Below, piece after piece: positions 9,720 through 18,566 of a DNA stretch of 64,000 bases. The position numbers were made by a program, and so were the translations under genes. Within the stretch, counting starts at the first letter, position 1; each line of letters starts with the position of its first letter. The stretch is taken from contig JAFZKA010000056.1 of NCBI GenBank assembly GCA_017551925.1, forward strand, positions 62,001 to 126,000. The letters are read 5' to 3'. Below the pieces are notes generated by a model. The model was not told the DNA's origin, did no database searches, and saw nothing but the letters and a program-made list of their open reading frames with translations. This DNA is from Bacteroidaceae bacterium. GTDB taxonomy: Bacteria; Bacteroidota; Bacteroidia; Bacteroidales; Bacteroidaceae.

Positions 9720-11231
9720 TTAGAACGGAGCGTCACCGGCATTCGGATAGGATTCCAGCGGATCCTCGGGCGGAATGGGCTCATCATTCATCTTGGAGCG
9801 CTTGACGCTGGGCTTGCGGGCTCCGGGAGCGACTCCGCCTGTGCCGATGTTGTCAAACAGTGCCAGTTCACTCTGAAATGAGAGGCGAACATCACCCACT
9901 CCACCGTTACGATGCTTGGCTATGATAATCTCAGCAATACCACGCAGGTCATTATGGTTGTCATCCTCAAGAATCTTATAATATTCCGGACGGTGAATGA
10001 AGCATACAATATCAGCATCCTGCTCAATGGCACCGGACTCACGCAGGTCACTAAGTTGCGGACGCTTGCCCTCATAACCCACACGTCCCTCAACGCCACG
10101 GTTCAACTGTGACAATGCGATAATAGGAATATCCAGTTCCTTGGCTATGCCCTTCAAGTTACGCGATATGGTGCTTATCTCCTCCTGACGGTTGCCGAAC
10201 CTGATGCCGCTGGCATTCATAAGTTGCAGGTAGTCAATTATGATCAGTTCAACCTGATGCTCCTGTTTCAGACGGATGGCCTTGGTACGGAACTCAGTAA
10301 TGGAGAGTGACGGGGTATCGTCAAGATAGATAGGAGCATTCTGCAAAGCGTTGATCTTGCTGTCCAGGATACTCCACTCGTATGGTGCCAGACGACCGTC
10401 ACGCAGTTTGCTGCCGGGAATCTCACACACGCTTGAAATCAAACGGTTCACAAGTTGGACATTACTCATTTCAAGAGAGAACAGAGCCACCGGACGCTGG
10501 TTGTTCACGGCAATGTTCTTGGCCATGGAGAGCGCGAACGCTGTCTTACCCATAGCCGGGCGGGCAGCCAATATAATAAGGTCTGATTTCTGCCATCCTG
10601 AGGTAATGGAATCCAGGTCATGGAATCCGCTGGCCAGTCCGCTCATGCCCTCGGCACGCGATGCAGCCGTACGAATACGGTTGACAGACTCCTGAAGCAC
10701 CGTGTCAATTGATGCAAAGTCCTTCTTTACGTTGCGGTGTGCAATCTGGAAGAGTTTGTTTTCAGCCTCACCCAGCAGTTCAGAAATATCGGTAGTGTCA
10801 TCAAAAGCCTCGGTCTGAATCTCACTGGTAAAGGTTATCAGTTCACGCGCCATGGCCTTCTGGGCAATGATACGTGCGTGGTATTCAATATGGGCCGATG
10901 AAGTTACCTTACCTGCCAACTGGGTAACGTAAAGCGGGCCGCCGGCCTCCTCAAGCGTACCGTTACTCTTAAGCTGTTCAGTAACGGTAAGAAAATCTAT
11001 AGGGCGCTGGTTGAGTGACAGGTTTGCCACAGCCTCATAGATCACCTGATGACGGTGGTCATAGAATGAGTCTGCTTTGAGAATATCACTTACCTTGGGA
11101 AATGCATCCTGTTCAATCATCAATGCGCCTATCACAGCCTCCTCAAGTTCAAGGGCCTGGGGCGGAAGGTGGTTAGGGACTATGCCATCGGTATTACTGC
11201 GGGAACGTTGTCTGGTTCTGGAATCTGCCAT
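9720..11231 (-). CDS. dnaB: Replicative DNA helicase DnaB
   Basis: Hexameric helicase that unwinds DNA at the replication fork. The 503-aa protein has the N-terminal DnaB domain (LPPQALELEEAVIGALM) and the RecA-like motor with Walker A AARPAMGKTAFALS at about residues 221-234, Walker B region LIIIDYLQLM, and the later motifs LSQLNRGVE and DLRESGAIEQDADIV. The C-terminal tail is charged and Pro-rich. TACCTTTG at 11255-11248, 16 nt before the ATG, supports this start. No intein is present. Confidence 0.98.
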   Translation of the reverse strand: MADSRTRQRSRSNTDGIVPNHLPPQALELEEAVIGALMIEQDAFPKVSDILKADSFYDHRHQVIYEAVANLSLNQRPIDFLTVTEQLKSNGTLEEAGGPLYVTQLAGKVTSSAHIEYHARIIAQKAMARELITFTSEIQTEAFDDTTDISELLGEAENKLFQIAHRNVKKDFASIDTVLQESVNRIRTAASRAEGMSGLASGFHDLDSITSGWQKSDLIILAARPAMGKTAFALSMAKNIAVNNQRPVALFSLEMSNVQLVNRLISSVCEIPGSKLRDGRLAPYEWSILDSKINALQNAPIYLDDTPSLSITEFRTKAIRLKQEHQVELIIIDYLQLMNASGIRFGNRQEEISTISRNLKGIAKELDIPIIALSQLNRGVEGRVGYEGKRPQLSDLRESGAIEQDADIVCFIHRPEYYKILEDDNHNDLRGIAEIIIAKHRNGGVGDVRLSFQSELALFDNIGTGGVAPGARKPSVKRSKMNDEPIPPEDPLESYPNAGDAPF

Positions 11232-11247
11232 ATTATTTCTTTTGGTA

Positions 11248-11255
11248 CAAAGGTA
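11248..11255 (-). promoter_or_regulatory. -7 box of dnaB promoter
   Basis: Minus-strand TACCTTTG, an exact match to TAnnTTTG, 16 nt upstream of the dnaB ATG. Confidence 0.65.
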
Positions 11256-11335
11256 AAAGTTTGCCCAGCCACAAATAAAAAAACAGAAGGCATATTATCC
11301 CCCTGTTTTCAACAATGTGAGAATCTGATTTTATA

Positions 11336-12061
11336 TCAGAAAGATAGACTCAACGTAGCGCCAAGAGCCAGGTCATTCCGGGCGGTGAGCATAACTGAAG
11401 GATTCAGTTTCAGGGTGTTCAGGATATTTGATGAATTTGAGTTCCCTCTACTGAAAGAGTTCTGACTGTTGAATGTCCGTTCAACCCAATCAAGCCTTTT
11501 CTTGCCCAAATGGGTAAAGACTCCTCCCAGACAGGCCAGAACGCCGGCACCGCCCGCATATGCAAAGAATGTAGCGGACTGCTGATTGGATTCAATATCA
11601 AACGAACAGATAGCAAAAGCAAGGCATGCCACGCTGTACAGCCAGCAGGCACCACCTATATTGAACAGATTGCTGCCTGTAATATATGCATGATACAGAT
11701 CAGCATCAAAGAACCGTTCATAATCACGGTCAGTCAATTCAACGTTATTGTGCACCCAACGGTATTTATCCGCATATCTGTAAATCGCGCCGGCACCGGT
11801 CTGTTTTATTACATATGACCAATTGATCCTGTCAACATTGGCCGTAGGAAACGAAACCAGATCGCCCTCAGAGGTCCGAATAGAAACAAGACCAACAGAA
11901 TCCAGATTCATTACATGTCCGATGATTCTCCTTCCATCCTTAAGATAGAGAGCGTTTGCGGTCTGCGAGAACGCAAATGATATGGAGCAGAGCAAGAACA
12001 ATGCAAACGCCATACAGCGCCTGCCGTTTCTGTTTGTCAAGTGATCAATAATAAAATTCAT
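11336..12061 (-). CDS. Hypothetical envelope protein
   Basis: A 241-aa protein with a signal peptide (cleavage likely after FAFSQT, near residue 34) and a beta-rich N-terminal stretch with the pattern YLKDGRRIIGHVMNL, seen in Bacteroidota proteins that bear such short strand repeats. Two hydrophobic segments (about 125-150 and 160-180) follow, and it ends in alternating residues ALGATLSLSF with a terminal Phe, as in outer-membrane-associated proteins. The function is not recognised. It follows ispE by 12 nt and is the last gene of the flavin reductase-ispE unit. Confidence 0.6.
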   Translation of the reverse strand: MNFIIDHLTNRNGRRCMAFALFLLCSISFAFSQTANALYLKDGRRIIGHVMNLDSVGLVSIRTSEGDLVSFPTANVDRINWSYVIKQTGAGAIYRYADKYRWVHNNVELTDRDYERFFDADLYHAYITGSNLFNIGGACWLYSVACLAFAICSFDIESNQQSATFFAYAGGAGVLACLGGVFTHLGKKRLDWVERTFNSQNSFSRGNSNSSNILNTLKLNPSVMLTARNDLALGATLSLSF

Positions 12062-12073
12062 AGCGAATCAAAA

Positions 12074-12997
12074 TTATGCCATCTCCCGCTGGCAGGTAAA
12101 CATGCCGGGGAACAGGTCTGCAGGATTATCCAATGGCTGGCGGAACAGGCCGTAAACGGTTGAACCGGAGCCTGACATGGCAGCATATACAGCGCCCATA
12201 GAGTATAGTTTCTGCTTGATATCGGCCAACAGCGGGTATTTGGCAAAGACTGTAGTCTCAAAATCATTGAAAACGCAATCCTTCCACTCTGTTACCGGTC
12301 GTCTGATAGCATCTGCAAGCGGAACCTCCGGCCGTTTGGGCGTCAGTGACGCATATGCCTCGGCAGTGCTGACAGAGACCTCAGGTTTTACCAGCAGAAT
12401 GGTGTATCCTTTGAGTGAGAGGGTAATCGGATTCAGAATCTCACCCCTGCCCGTTGCCAGTGACGGGGTATTTGAGATAAAGAACGCACAGTCAGAGCCT
12501 AAACGTGCGGCATAACGTTCCATCATGGAGTCACGCATACGCAGGTTGAAGCGTCGGTTGAGCAATGAAATCATAAACGCACAGTCCGATGAACCGCCAC
12601 CCAGACCGGCACCCGAAGGAATATGCTTGTGCAGTTTTATATCTATTGAAGGCAGGTCAAAATCCTGCTGAAGCATGAGATATGCCTTGACCACAAGATT
12701 ATCGGCCGCACTGAAAGGAAACTCGTTGCCGGTCATCTCAAGTGAACAACATGGGATATCCTCTTTCTTGGGAATCAGACGGTACGGCATGAATACATCA
12801 TCGGGCTGCACCAGCAGTCCGGCCTCAAGACGCTTGCGCAACTGTGCCGGATCAAGCGGACGCATAGGCTTAATCTCAAGCGCATCCTGCAGGAGCACCG
12901 GATAGAACACGGTCTCAATGTCGTGGTACCCGTCACTTCGTTTAGCCACGACATTGAGTCCAATATTTATTTTAGCATTGGGGAATGTTATCATCAA
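12074..12997 (-). CDS. ispE: 4-diphosphocytidyl-2-C-methyl-D-erythritol kinase
   Basis: GHMP-family kinase of the MEP isoprenoid pathway, phosphorylating CDP-methylerythritol; cytoplasmic. The 307-aa product starts MMITFPNAKINIGLNVVAKR with the invariant AKINxxL pattern, has the ATP-binding loop PSGAGLGGGSSDCA at about residues 108-121, and the third GHMP motif AAMSGSGSTVYGLF near the C-terminus. Its ATG overlaps the TGA of the upstream flavin reductase (ATGA), so translation is probably coupled to that gene. Confidence 0.96.
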   Translation of the reverse strand: MMITFPNAKINIGLNVVAKRSDGYHDIETVFYPVLLQDALEIKPMRPLDPAQLRKRLEAGLLVQPDDVFMPYRLIPKKEDIPCCSLEMTGNEFPFSAADNLVVKAYLMLQQDFDLPSIDIKLHKHIPSGAGLGGGSSDCAFMISLLNRRFNLRMRDSMMERYAARLGSDCAFFISNTPSLATGRGEILNPITLSLKGYTILLVKPEVSVSTAEAYASLTPKRPEVPLADAIRRPVTEWKDCVFNDFETTVFAKYPLLADIKQKLYSMGAVYAAMSGSGSTVYGLFRQPLDNPADLFPGMFTCQREMA

Positions 12998-15597
12998 TTA
13001 TCCTTCTCTACGCCCTTGGCAGCAATGCGGCCCGATGCCATGCACTCGGTAAGAGCGTTACCGCCCAGACGGTTGCCGCCAAAGAATCCGCCGGTAACCT
13101 CACCTGCTGCATACAGGCCCGGAATAGCCTTGCCGTTCTCATCAAGGACACGACGGTCCAAATCGATCTTCAAGCCACCCATAGTATGGTGGGTTGAAGG
13201 AGCAAGCACGCGGATTGACAGATTGGCATCATCAATGTTATAGGTTGACTTGTCATACTGGCCGTCTGCACCGCGACGTGCCGAGCCGATGATACCGGTT
13301 GCGTGACGCTTGCCTACGCCCTCAGGATTGCGGCCGTCCATAACAGCCATATCATACTCACGGATGCTGTTCTTAACAACCTCTGCATCAAGAGTGATAC
13401 CCAGTTCATCAAAGAACTCAGGCAGTTCCGATGCCTTTCCGCTCCAGTCACGGCCGTTGAACCTGCGTGCAGGTGCTGCTGCAGCTGTAGCATTTGCATT
13501 TGCGCCTCCAGGAGCACCGCCGCCAAAGCCGCCCATACCGCCTCCGAATCCACCGAAGCCGCCACCGCCGAATCCGCCGAAGCCACCGAATCCCGGAGTG
13601 ATATAGAAGTAAACACCGCGTCTGTCACCCAGGTCAATACCATGCTTGAAGCCGTTCAGAGAGAGCACATCACGCTCGGAGCACTCATCAACATAACGCT
13701 TGCCGGTCTTGGGACTGATGAATATTGCGTTCTCAACACCGCCGAATGCAATGGCACCATCGGCAATGTAACCCAGAGGCATGAGTTGTGTATAGCCCTC
13801 GCCCACTGTTGCAGCGCCAATCTTCTGGGCCATATCGATACCGTCGCCGCGCAATGAAGAACGGTTGGTAGTACCTATATTAGGTGACAGATACTGACGT
13901 GACCAGTACTTGTTGGTCTTGAGCACCTTCTGTATGTTAGCTGCGTATCCGCCGGTTGCTATGATCACACCCTTCTTTGCATGAGCGGTGACCTCGGTAC
14001 CATCGGCCATCTTGGCCTTGACACCCGTTACGCGGCCGTTCTCAAATATCAGCTCATTGGCACTTGTCTCGCGCATTACGCGGTTGTGCCTGCTGGCGTT
14101 GTTGACCACCGCCAGAGGAGCCATTACGTATGAACCCCAGTTTCCGGAATAACGCTCGGGAGTGCCGTCACCGTCGGCATCGGTGGTGCAACCATTCATG
14201 GTGCTGCCGCGATACCAGAGGGCGCCTACTAGAGTTGACTGACTGTCGCTGAAGCCCACACCCATGCTCATGAGCCAGGGCTTGAGCTGCTCACCCTCAA
14301 CAATGAACTGCTTAACCAGGTCATAGTCACCGTATATCCACTCGTCCTTGGCCGTATTCTGGCGCAGACCGCCGTAGTAGGTCTGGAAAATATGCAGATT
14401 GGTGGTAGAGAACAGCAGTAACTGATTCTCGGGAACGCCCTTCTTGAGTTGCGGCTCAGCGTAATCCAGATATGCCTTGATCTCTTTCTTAAGAGCCTGC
14501 AGAACGGGCAGATACTCAGCGTGTACTCCGTGCTTGGAGAGTTCCTCTATATCACCGGCCACGAACTCATGATCCTTGTAGTATGATGCATCAAACGGAG
14601 CCTCACTCCAACCGTAGATAACCTTGAGGTCATTTACACAACCTACCGTAGCACGGACCTTATTGTGCATCTTGCCGTCAAATCCCTTGGCACTGGTAGC
14701 TGTAGGCTTATTGATATCCCATACCAGGCTGTGGTCAATTGACTGATATACGCCGCCCGATACAAGGGTATTACCACCCAGTTCAGCGTTCTTTTCAATA
14801 ATCAGAACCGTGCTTCCGTCCTGAGCAGCCTGTGCTGCGGCACAAAGACCTGCACCACCGCCGCCAATTACAACAACATCCCACGTATCGTCAATCGGAG
14901 CACCGGGCTTTTTTTCTGTTGAATTGTTTATGAAAGCCGTACGATTGGTAACGCCAGCCTGATCAGCAGCATCCAGAACAGCCTCCTTAAGACCGAAACT
15001 TGACATTGTGGCGCCTGATACGGCATCAACGCCAAGTCCGTTGGCTGCTATAATCTTATCGGGCAGGATCTGCAGAGCCACATCACCCACATGAGCGGTT
15101 TCGCGCTGCTGTCCCACACGGATTTCAGTTACACCTGTCTCGCTAAATGTTACGCGAGCCTGAACCTGACCTCCGTAACCCTTACCGCTGCCGGTATATG
15201 TGCCGGGGGTGAATGCCAGGTCTGCATTCTTGGCAGGAACAGGTTTTTCACCGCGTGCCTGTGCAAGAGCCAGATCTACCGCTTTCTTTACGGCATTAAC
15301 TGAATATGTTGCACCTGTAACGCCATCAACATCGGTACTCTGAGCCTCGACTATCCTCTTGGGGATAACGGTGTAAGGCGATGTGTACTGTGCGTAAGTA
15401 TTGCCGTTGTCCTTTACGGTTACAGCAGAAATCTTGTGACCCTTGATAGTCACAGTAGCAGTAATGGTACTCTCAACGTTAATGGCATCGGCACTGTATT
15501 TGCCATTAGCCAATTGGGTACCGTCGGCCGGCGAACCGCCTCCGCAGGCAGCCAGCAGCAAACCTAAAACTGAAAAAGAAACTCCAGAAATTCTCAT
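12994..15597 (-). CDS. Lipoprotein flavin reductase: two FMN-binding domains plus FAD fumarate-reductase domain
   Basis: Predicted surface or periplasmic flavoprotein of the fumarate/urocanate reductase class. The 867-aa protein has a lipobox (LLAAC, Cys about 18), then two FMN_bind domains with the [ST]GAT flavinylation signatures DGVTGATYS (about residue 95) and DAVSGATMSS (about 197), to which ApbE-type enzymes attach FMN through the Thr. The FAD domain follows with VVVIGGGGAGLCAAAQAA (about 240-257) and ends with the family signature HTMGGLKID and GGNALTECMASGR. Acceptor unknown. An unusual Gly/Phe-rich insert occurs at about 665-710. It follows rnfA, which suggests it takes electrons from the Rnf complex, and overlaps ispE by 4 nt. 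Confidence 0.85.
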   Translation of the reverse strand: MRISGVSFSVLGLLLAACGGGSPADGTQLANGKYSADAINVESTITATVTIKGHKISAVTVKDNGNTYAQYTSPYTVIPKRIVEAQSTDVDGVTGATYSVNAVKKAVDLALAQARGEKPVPAKNADLAFTPGTYTGSGKGYGGQVQARVTFSETGVTEIRVGQQRETAHVGDVALQILPDKIIAANGLGVDAVSGATMSSFGLKEAVLDAADQAGVTNRTAFINNSTEKKPGAPIDDTWDVVVIGGGGAGLCAAAQAAQDGSTVLIIEKNAELGGNTLVSGGVYQSIDHSLVWDINKPTATSAKGFDGKMHNKVRATVGCVNDLKVIYGWSEAPFDASYYKDHEFVAGDIEELSKHGVHAEYLPVLQALKKEIKAYLDYAEPQLKKGVPENQLLLFSTTNLHIFQTYYGGLRQNTAKDEWIYGDYDLVKQFIVEGEQLKPWLMSMGVGFSDSQSTLVGALWYRGSTMNGCTTDADGDGTPERYSGNWGSYVMAPLAVVNNASRHNRVMRETSANELIFENGRVTGVKAKMADGTEVTAHAKKGVIIATGGYAANIQKVLKTNKYWSRQYLSPNIGTTNRSSLRGDGIDMAQKIGAATVGEGYTQLMPLGYIADGAIAFGGVENAIFISPKTGKRYVDECSERDVLSLNGFKHGIDLGDRRGVYFYITPGFGGFGGFGGGGFGGFGGGMGGFGGGAPGGANANATAAAAPARRFNGRDWSGKASELPEFFDELGITLDAEVVKNSIREYDMAVMDGRNPEGVGKRHATGIIGSARRGADGQYDKSTYNIDDANLSIRVLAPSTHHTMGGLKIDLDRRVLDENGKAIPGLYAAGEVTGGFFGGNRLGGNALTECMASGRIAAKGVEKDN

Positions 15598-15630
15598 TTT
15601 ATTTAGTAATTAGTTACGCATGATCAGCGT

Positions 15631-15675
15631 ACGCATCAGGGACGGTTCCTTCAGTGGACACCGCCCTGCTGTGTA
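15631..15675. repeat. Palindrome family copy after rnfA
   Basis: CAGGGACGGTTCC at 15637-15649 pairs imperfectly with GGACACCGCCCTG at 15656-15668. The left half shares about 26 bp, with two mismatches, with the outer arm of the 355-bp foldback element. It begins one base beyond the rnfA TAA (15679-15677) and lies between rnfA and the flavin reductase start. Confidence 0.75.
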
Positions 15676-15676
15676 C

Positions 15677-16297
15677 TTAAAGTCCGGCAGCAACAGCAAT
15701 GCCGTGGTCAACACCGCTGAATCCCATGAACGCCAGGGCCAGCAGACCGGCGGTAATCAGAGCGATTGCCATGCCTTCCATACTCTTGGGAACCTTAACC
15801 TTGGCCAACTGCTCGCGTAAGCCGGCAAAAATAATCAGTGCAAGTGCAAAACCTATTGAAGTAGCGATTGCATAAATCACACCGGTAAGCAGGTTGGGTT
15901 CAAGTCCCTGTGCATTATAAGTGGCATTGGCCACCAGAATTGATACGCCCAGTATGCAGCAGTTGGTAGTGATAAGCGGCAGGAATATGCCCAGAGCCTG
16001 ATAGAGTGAAGGTGAAACCTTTTTCAGTATCATCTCAAGCATCTGCACCAATCCGGCTATCACCAGGATAAACACTATTGTCTGCAGATAACCCAGATCC
16101 AGAGGATTAAGTACCCAGTTCTGCAATGCATATGTCACAACCACTGCCACCGTAAGCACAAACGTAACAGCCACGCCCATGCCGGCAGCGGTACTGATCT
16201 TCTTTGAAACACCCAGGAACGGGCATATGCCCAGGAACTGGGACAGAACTATATTATTGACGAATATAGCGGCTATAAAAATCAGAAAATATTCCAT
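15677..16297 (-). CDS. rnfA: Rnf complex subunit RnfA
   Basis: Integral membrane subunit of the Rnf ferredoxin:NAD+ oxidoreductase, which couples electron transfer to Na+ or H+ pumping. The 206-aa product begins MEYFLIFIAAIFVNNIVLSQFLGICPFLG, has about six membrane segments, and contains the family stretch TNCCILG around residue 110 with the cysteine that helps hold the membrane Fe-S cluster. It is the last gene of rnfBCDGEA, 5 nt after rnfE. Confidence 0.95.
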   Translation of the reverse strand: MEYFLIFIAAIFVNNIVLSQFLGICPFLGVSKKISTAAGMGVAVTFVLTVAVVVTYALQNWVLNPLDLGYLQTIVFILVIAGLVQMLEMILKKVSPSLYQALGIFLPLITTNCCILGVSILVANATYNAQGLEPNLLTGVIYAIATSIGFALALIIFAGLREQLAKVKVPKSMEGMAIALITAGLLALAFMGFSGVDHGIAVAAGL

Positions 16298-16302
16298 AGT
16301 GT

Positions 16303-16893
16303 TCAGGCTTTACGGTTCTTTACTGAATTTACAATGGCCATAAGGAGACCTAGTGTGATAAATGCGCCGGGAGCCAGCACGAATACAAGCATGTTCATTG
16401 ACTCGGGGAATACGCGGTATCCGAATACAGCGCCGTTACCCAGCAGTTCACGTACAAATCCAAGCAGCGTAAGAGCCACAGTGAATCCGATGCCTATACC
16501 GATGCCGTCACAGATTGATGCCAGCACGTTGTTCTTGGCGGCAAACGCCTCGGCGCGCCCCAGGATAATGCAGTTCACAACAATCAGAGGGATGAAAATA
16601 CCCAGCGTCTTGTACAGGTCAGGCACATAGGCCTGCATGAGCATCTGGAGCAGAGTGACGAATGATGCTATCACCACTATATAACAAGGTATTCTCACAC
16701 CGTCAGGAATGACGTTCTTGAGCAGTGATATGAACGTATTGGAACATATCAGCACGAACATCGTGGCAACACCCATTCCCAATCCGTTTACAGCCGATGT
16801 GGTTGTAGCCAGAGTGGGACACATTCCAAGCAGGAGAACAAACGTGGGGTTCTCCTTGACTATTCCGTTTATTATTGTCTTGAAGTAGTTCAT
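16303..16893 (-). CDS. rnfE: Rnf complex subunit RnfE
   Basis: Membrane subunit homologous to RnfA, with which it forms a pseudo-symmetric pair. The 196-aa protein begins MNYFKTIINGIVKENPTFVLLLGMCPTLA and contains VNCIILGRAEAFA, the counterpart of the RnfA cysteine motif. Six hydrophobic segments are visible. It sits 12 nt after rnfG and 5 nt before rnfA. Confidence 0.95.
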   Translation of the reverse strand: MNYFKTIINGIVKENPTFVLLLGMCPTLATTTSAVNGLGMGVATMFVLICSNTFISLLKNVIPDGVRIPCYIVVIASFVTLLQMLMQAYVPDLYKTLGIFIPLIVVNCIILGRAEAFAAKNNVLASICDGIGIGIGFTVALTLLGFVRELLGNGAVFGYRVFPESMNMLVFVLAPGAFITLGLLMAIVNSVKNRKA

Positions 16894-16905
16894 CGCTGCA
16901 ATTGT

Positions 16906-17577
16906 TTAGTTCTGTGATGATGCTCCGCTCACGGCATCGGCGGCGGTATATCCGAACACGGCCTTGTAAGCGGCATTCACGGCACGCAGGAAAGCCTTTG
17001 ACGTGATTGTTGAGGCGGTTATTGCATCAACATCACCTCCATCTTTGCTCACAATCATCATGTCATCACCGGGATTCATACCTATGATATTGTGGTTACC
17101 TGGCTTACCGGGAGCACCCAGCAGGACAGTGGTGACAGTTGACTGCTCCTGCACCTCACCGCTCTTCTGGCGGAACCAGTCATTGGCCTGTGCGCCAAGT
17201 CCCGGAGTCTCGCTGTGCTCAAGCACCTCATAACCCAGAATTACGCCTTCAGGATCAAGACCAACCATAATCTTGAGAGCACCGCCGAATCCGTTCTTGT
17301 CTGTTGACTCAACGGCTGTTCCCAAAAGATTGCCGCTCATGTCATTGACAGCATGAAATACGAATCCGTCTTTCTCAACCGGCGCCTCAACCGTAAACTC
17401 TATCTCACGGTCACCAAGAATCACGCTCTTGATACCGTTCTCTATGGCCTGACTGTTTATCTGCTCAATGGGACCAGCAGTCACATTGTTTACCCAAGCC
17501 AACAGACCTCCTGCCACAACGGCAATCAAGGTCAGCACAATGGCCATATTCGCTATGTTAGATTCCAGTTTTTTCAT
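16906..17577 (-). CDS. rnfG: Rnf complex subunit RnfG
   Basis: Periplasm-facing flavoprotein subunit of Rnf, anchored by one N-terminal membrane helix (about residues 10-31). The 223-aa product has an FMN_bind domain with the flavinylation signature DAITASTITS at about residues 181-190; the final Thr-containing S-T-I-T segment is where FMN is expected to be linked. The C-terminus has a short Ala/Ser tail. Its ATG overlaps the rnfD stop by 4 nt (ATGA), indicating coupled translation. Confidence 0.94.
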   Translation of the reverse strand: MKKLESNIANMAIVLTLIAVVAGGLLAWVNNVTAGPIEQINSQAIENGIKSVILGDREIEFTVEAPVEKDGFVFHAVNDMSGNLLGTAVESTDKNGFGGALKIMVGLDPEGVILGYEVLEHSETPGLGAQANDWFRQKSGEVQEQSTVTTVLLGAPGKPGNHNIIGMNPGDDMMIVSKDGGDVDAITASTITSKAFLRAVNAAYKAVFGYTAADAVSGASSQN

Positions 17578-18560
17578 TTTTCTGCCTCCCCGAAACGTTT
17601 AGGTTTGCACCAGTTGTTAATGAGCGGAGTGACGGCGTTCATGATCAGGATAGCGAACGACATACCCTCCGGATATGATCCGAAATATCTGATAACCACG
17701 GTCAGGAAACCGATTCCGATACCATACCACACCATGCCCTTGGGAGTCATGGGTGAGGTTACGTAATCTGTTGCCATAAATATGGCGCCCAGCATAAGAC
17801 CGCCTGAACAGAGATGATAGAGCGGATTCACATAAAGCACAGGATTGATAAGCCACATAAGACCGGTAAGCACAGCCACCGTGCCCAGTATTGACACCGG
17901 AATGTGCCATGTAATGACCTTGGTGCAAAGCAGTATAACAAATCCAACAAGCAGCAACAGGGCACTGACCTCACCTATACATCCGCCTATATTACCTAAG
18001 AACATATCACCAAGACCCGGCAACTGATCTGCAGCGGCAGTGTTGCCGCCTGCAATCTGACCAATCAGATTCAGAGGTGTGGCACCGGTCTCGGCATCAA
18101 TATATGATGTAGCCAGACCGGCCGGAACAGGCCATGATGTCATCTTGGCCGGGAATGAGATAAGCAGGAACACGCGGCCCACCAGCGCTGGGTTGAACGG
18201 GTTGTTACCCAGACCGCCGAACGACATCTTGCCGATTCCTATAGCCACCAGCGCACCCACCAAAATCATATAAAGAGGTATGTTTGACGGCAGGTTGAAT
18301 GCCAGCAGTAAACCTGTTATGACAGCGGAGCAATCACCCAGCGTTGACGGTCTCTTGAGAATGAACCTGGTAATGAACCACTCAAAGAACAGACAGGACA
18401 GCACTGATGTGGCTGTCACAATCAGCGCACCTACTCCAAATACAAAGAATGATGCAATGAGCACAGGCATGAGAGCCCAAATCACCCAGCGCATGTTTCT
18501 CTCTATGGTATCACCGCAATGTACGTGCGGTGATGTTGTTATATGCAGTTTCTGAGCCAT
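17574..18560 (-). CDS. rnfD: Rnf complex subunit RnfD
   Basis: Membrane subunit of Rnf that carries a covalently bound FMN. The 328-aa protein has multiple membrane helices and the flavinylation motif TGATPLN at about residues 155-161. Other family stretches are GGLGNNPFNPALVGRVF and ATDYVTSPMTPKG. It is followed by rnfG with a 4-nt overlap and preceded by rnfC with a 6-nt gap. Confidence 0.95.
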   Translation of the reverse strand: MAQKLHITTSPHVHCGDTIERNMRWVIWALMPVLIASFFVFGVGALIVTATSVLSCLFFEWFITRFILKRPSTLGDCSAVITGLLLAFNLPSNIPLYMILVGALVAIGIGKMSFGGLGNNPFNPALVGRVFLLISFPAKMTSWPVPAGLATSYIDAETGATPLNLIGQIAGGNTAAADQLPGLGDMFLGNIGGCIGEVSALLLLVGFVILLCTKVITWHIPVSILGTVAVLTGLMWLINPVLYVNPLYHLCSGGLMLGAIFMATDYVTSPMTPKGMVWYGIGIGFLTVVIRYFGSYPEGMSFAILIMNAVTPLINNWCKPKRFGEAEK

Positions 18561-18566
18561 AATTTC

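Noticed and set aside
13303..13857. Plus-strand frame of 184 codons opposite the flavin reductase
   Set aside because: Arises from the antisense of a Gly/Ala-rich coding stretch; Cys/Ala-rich with no start signal.
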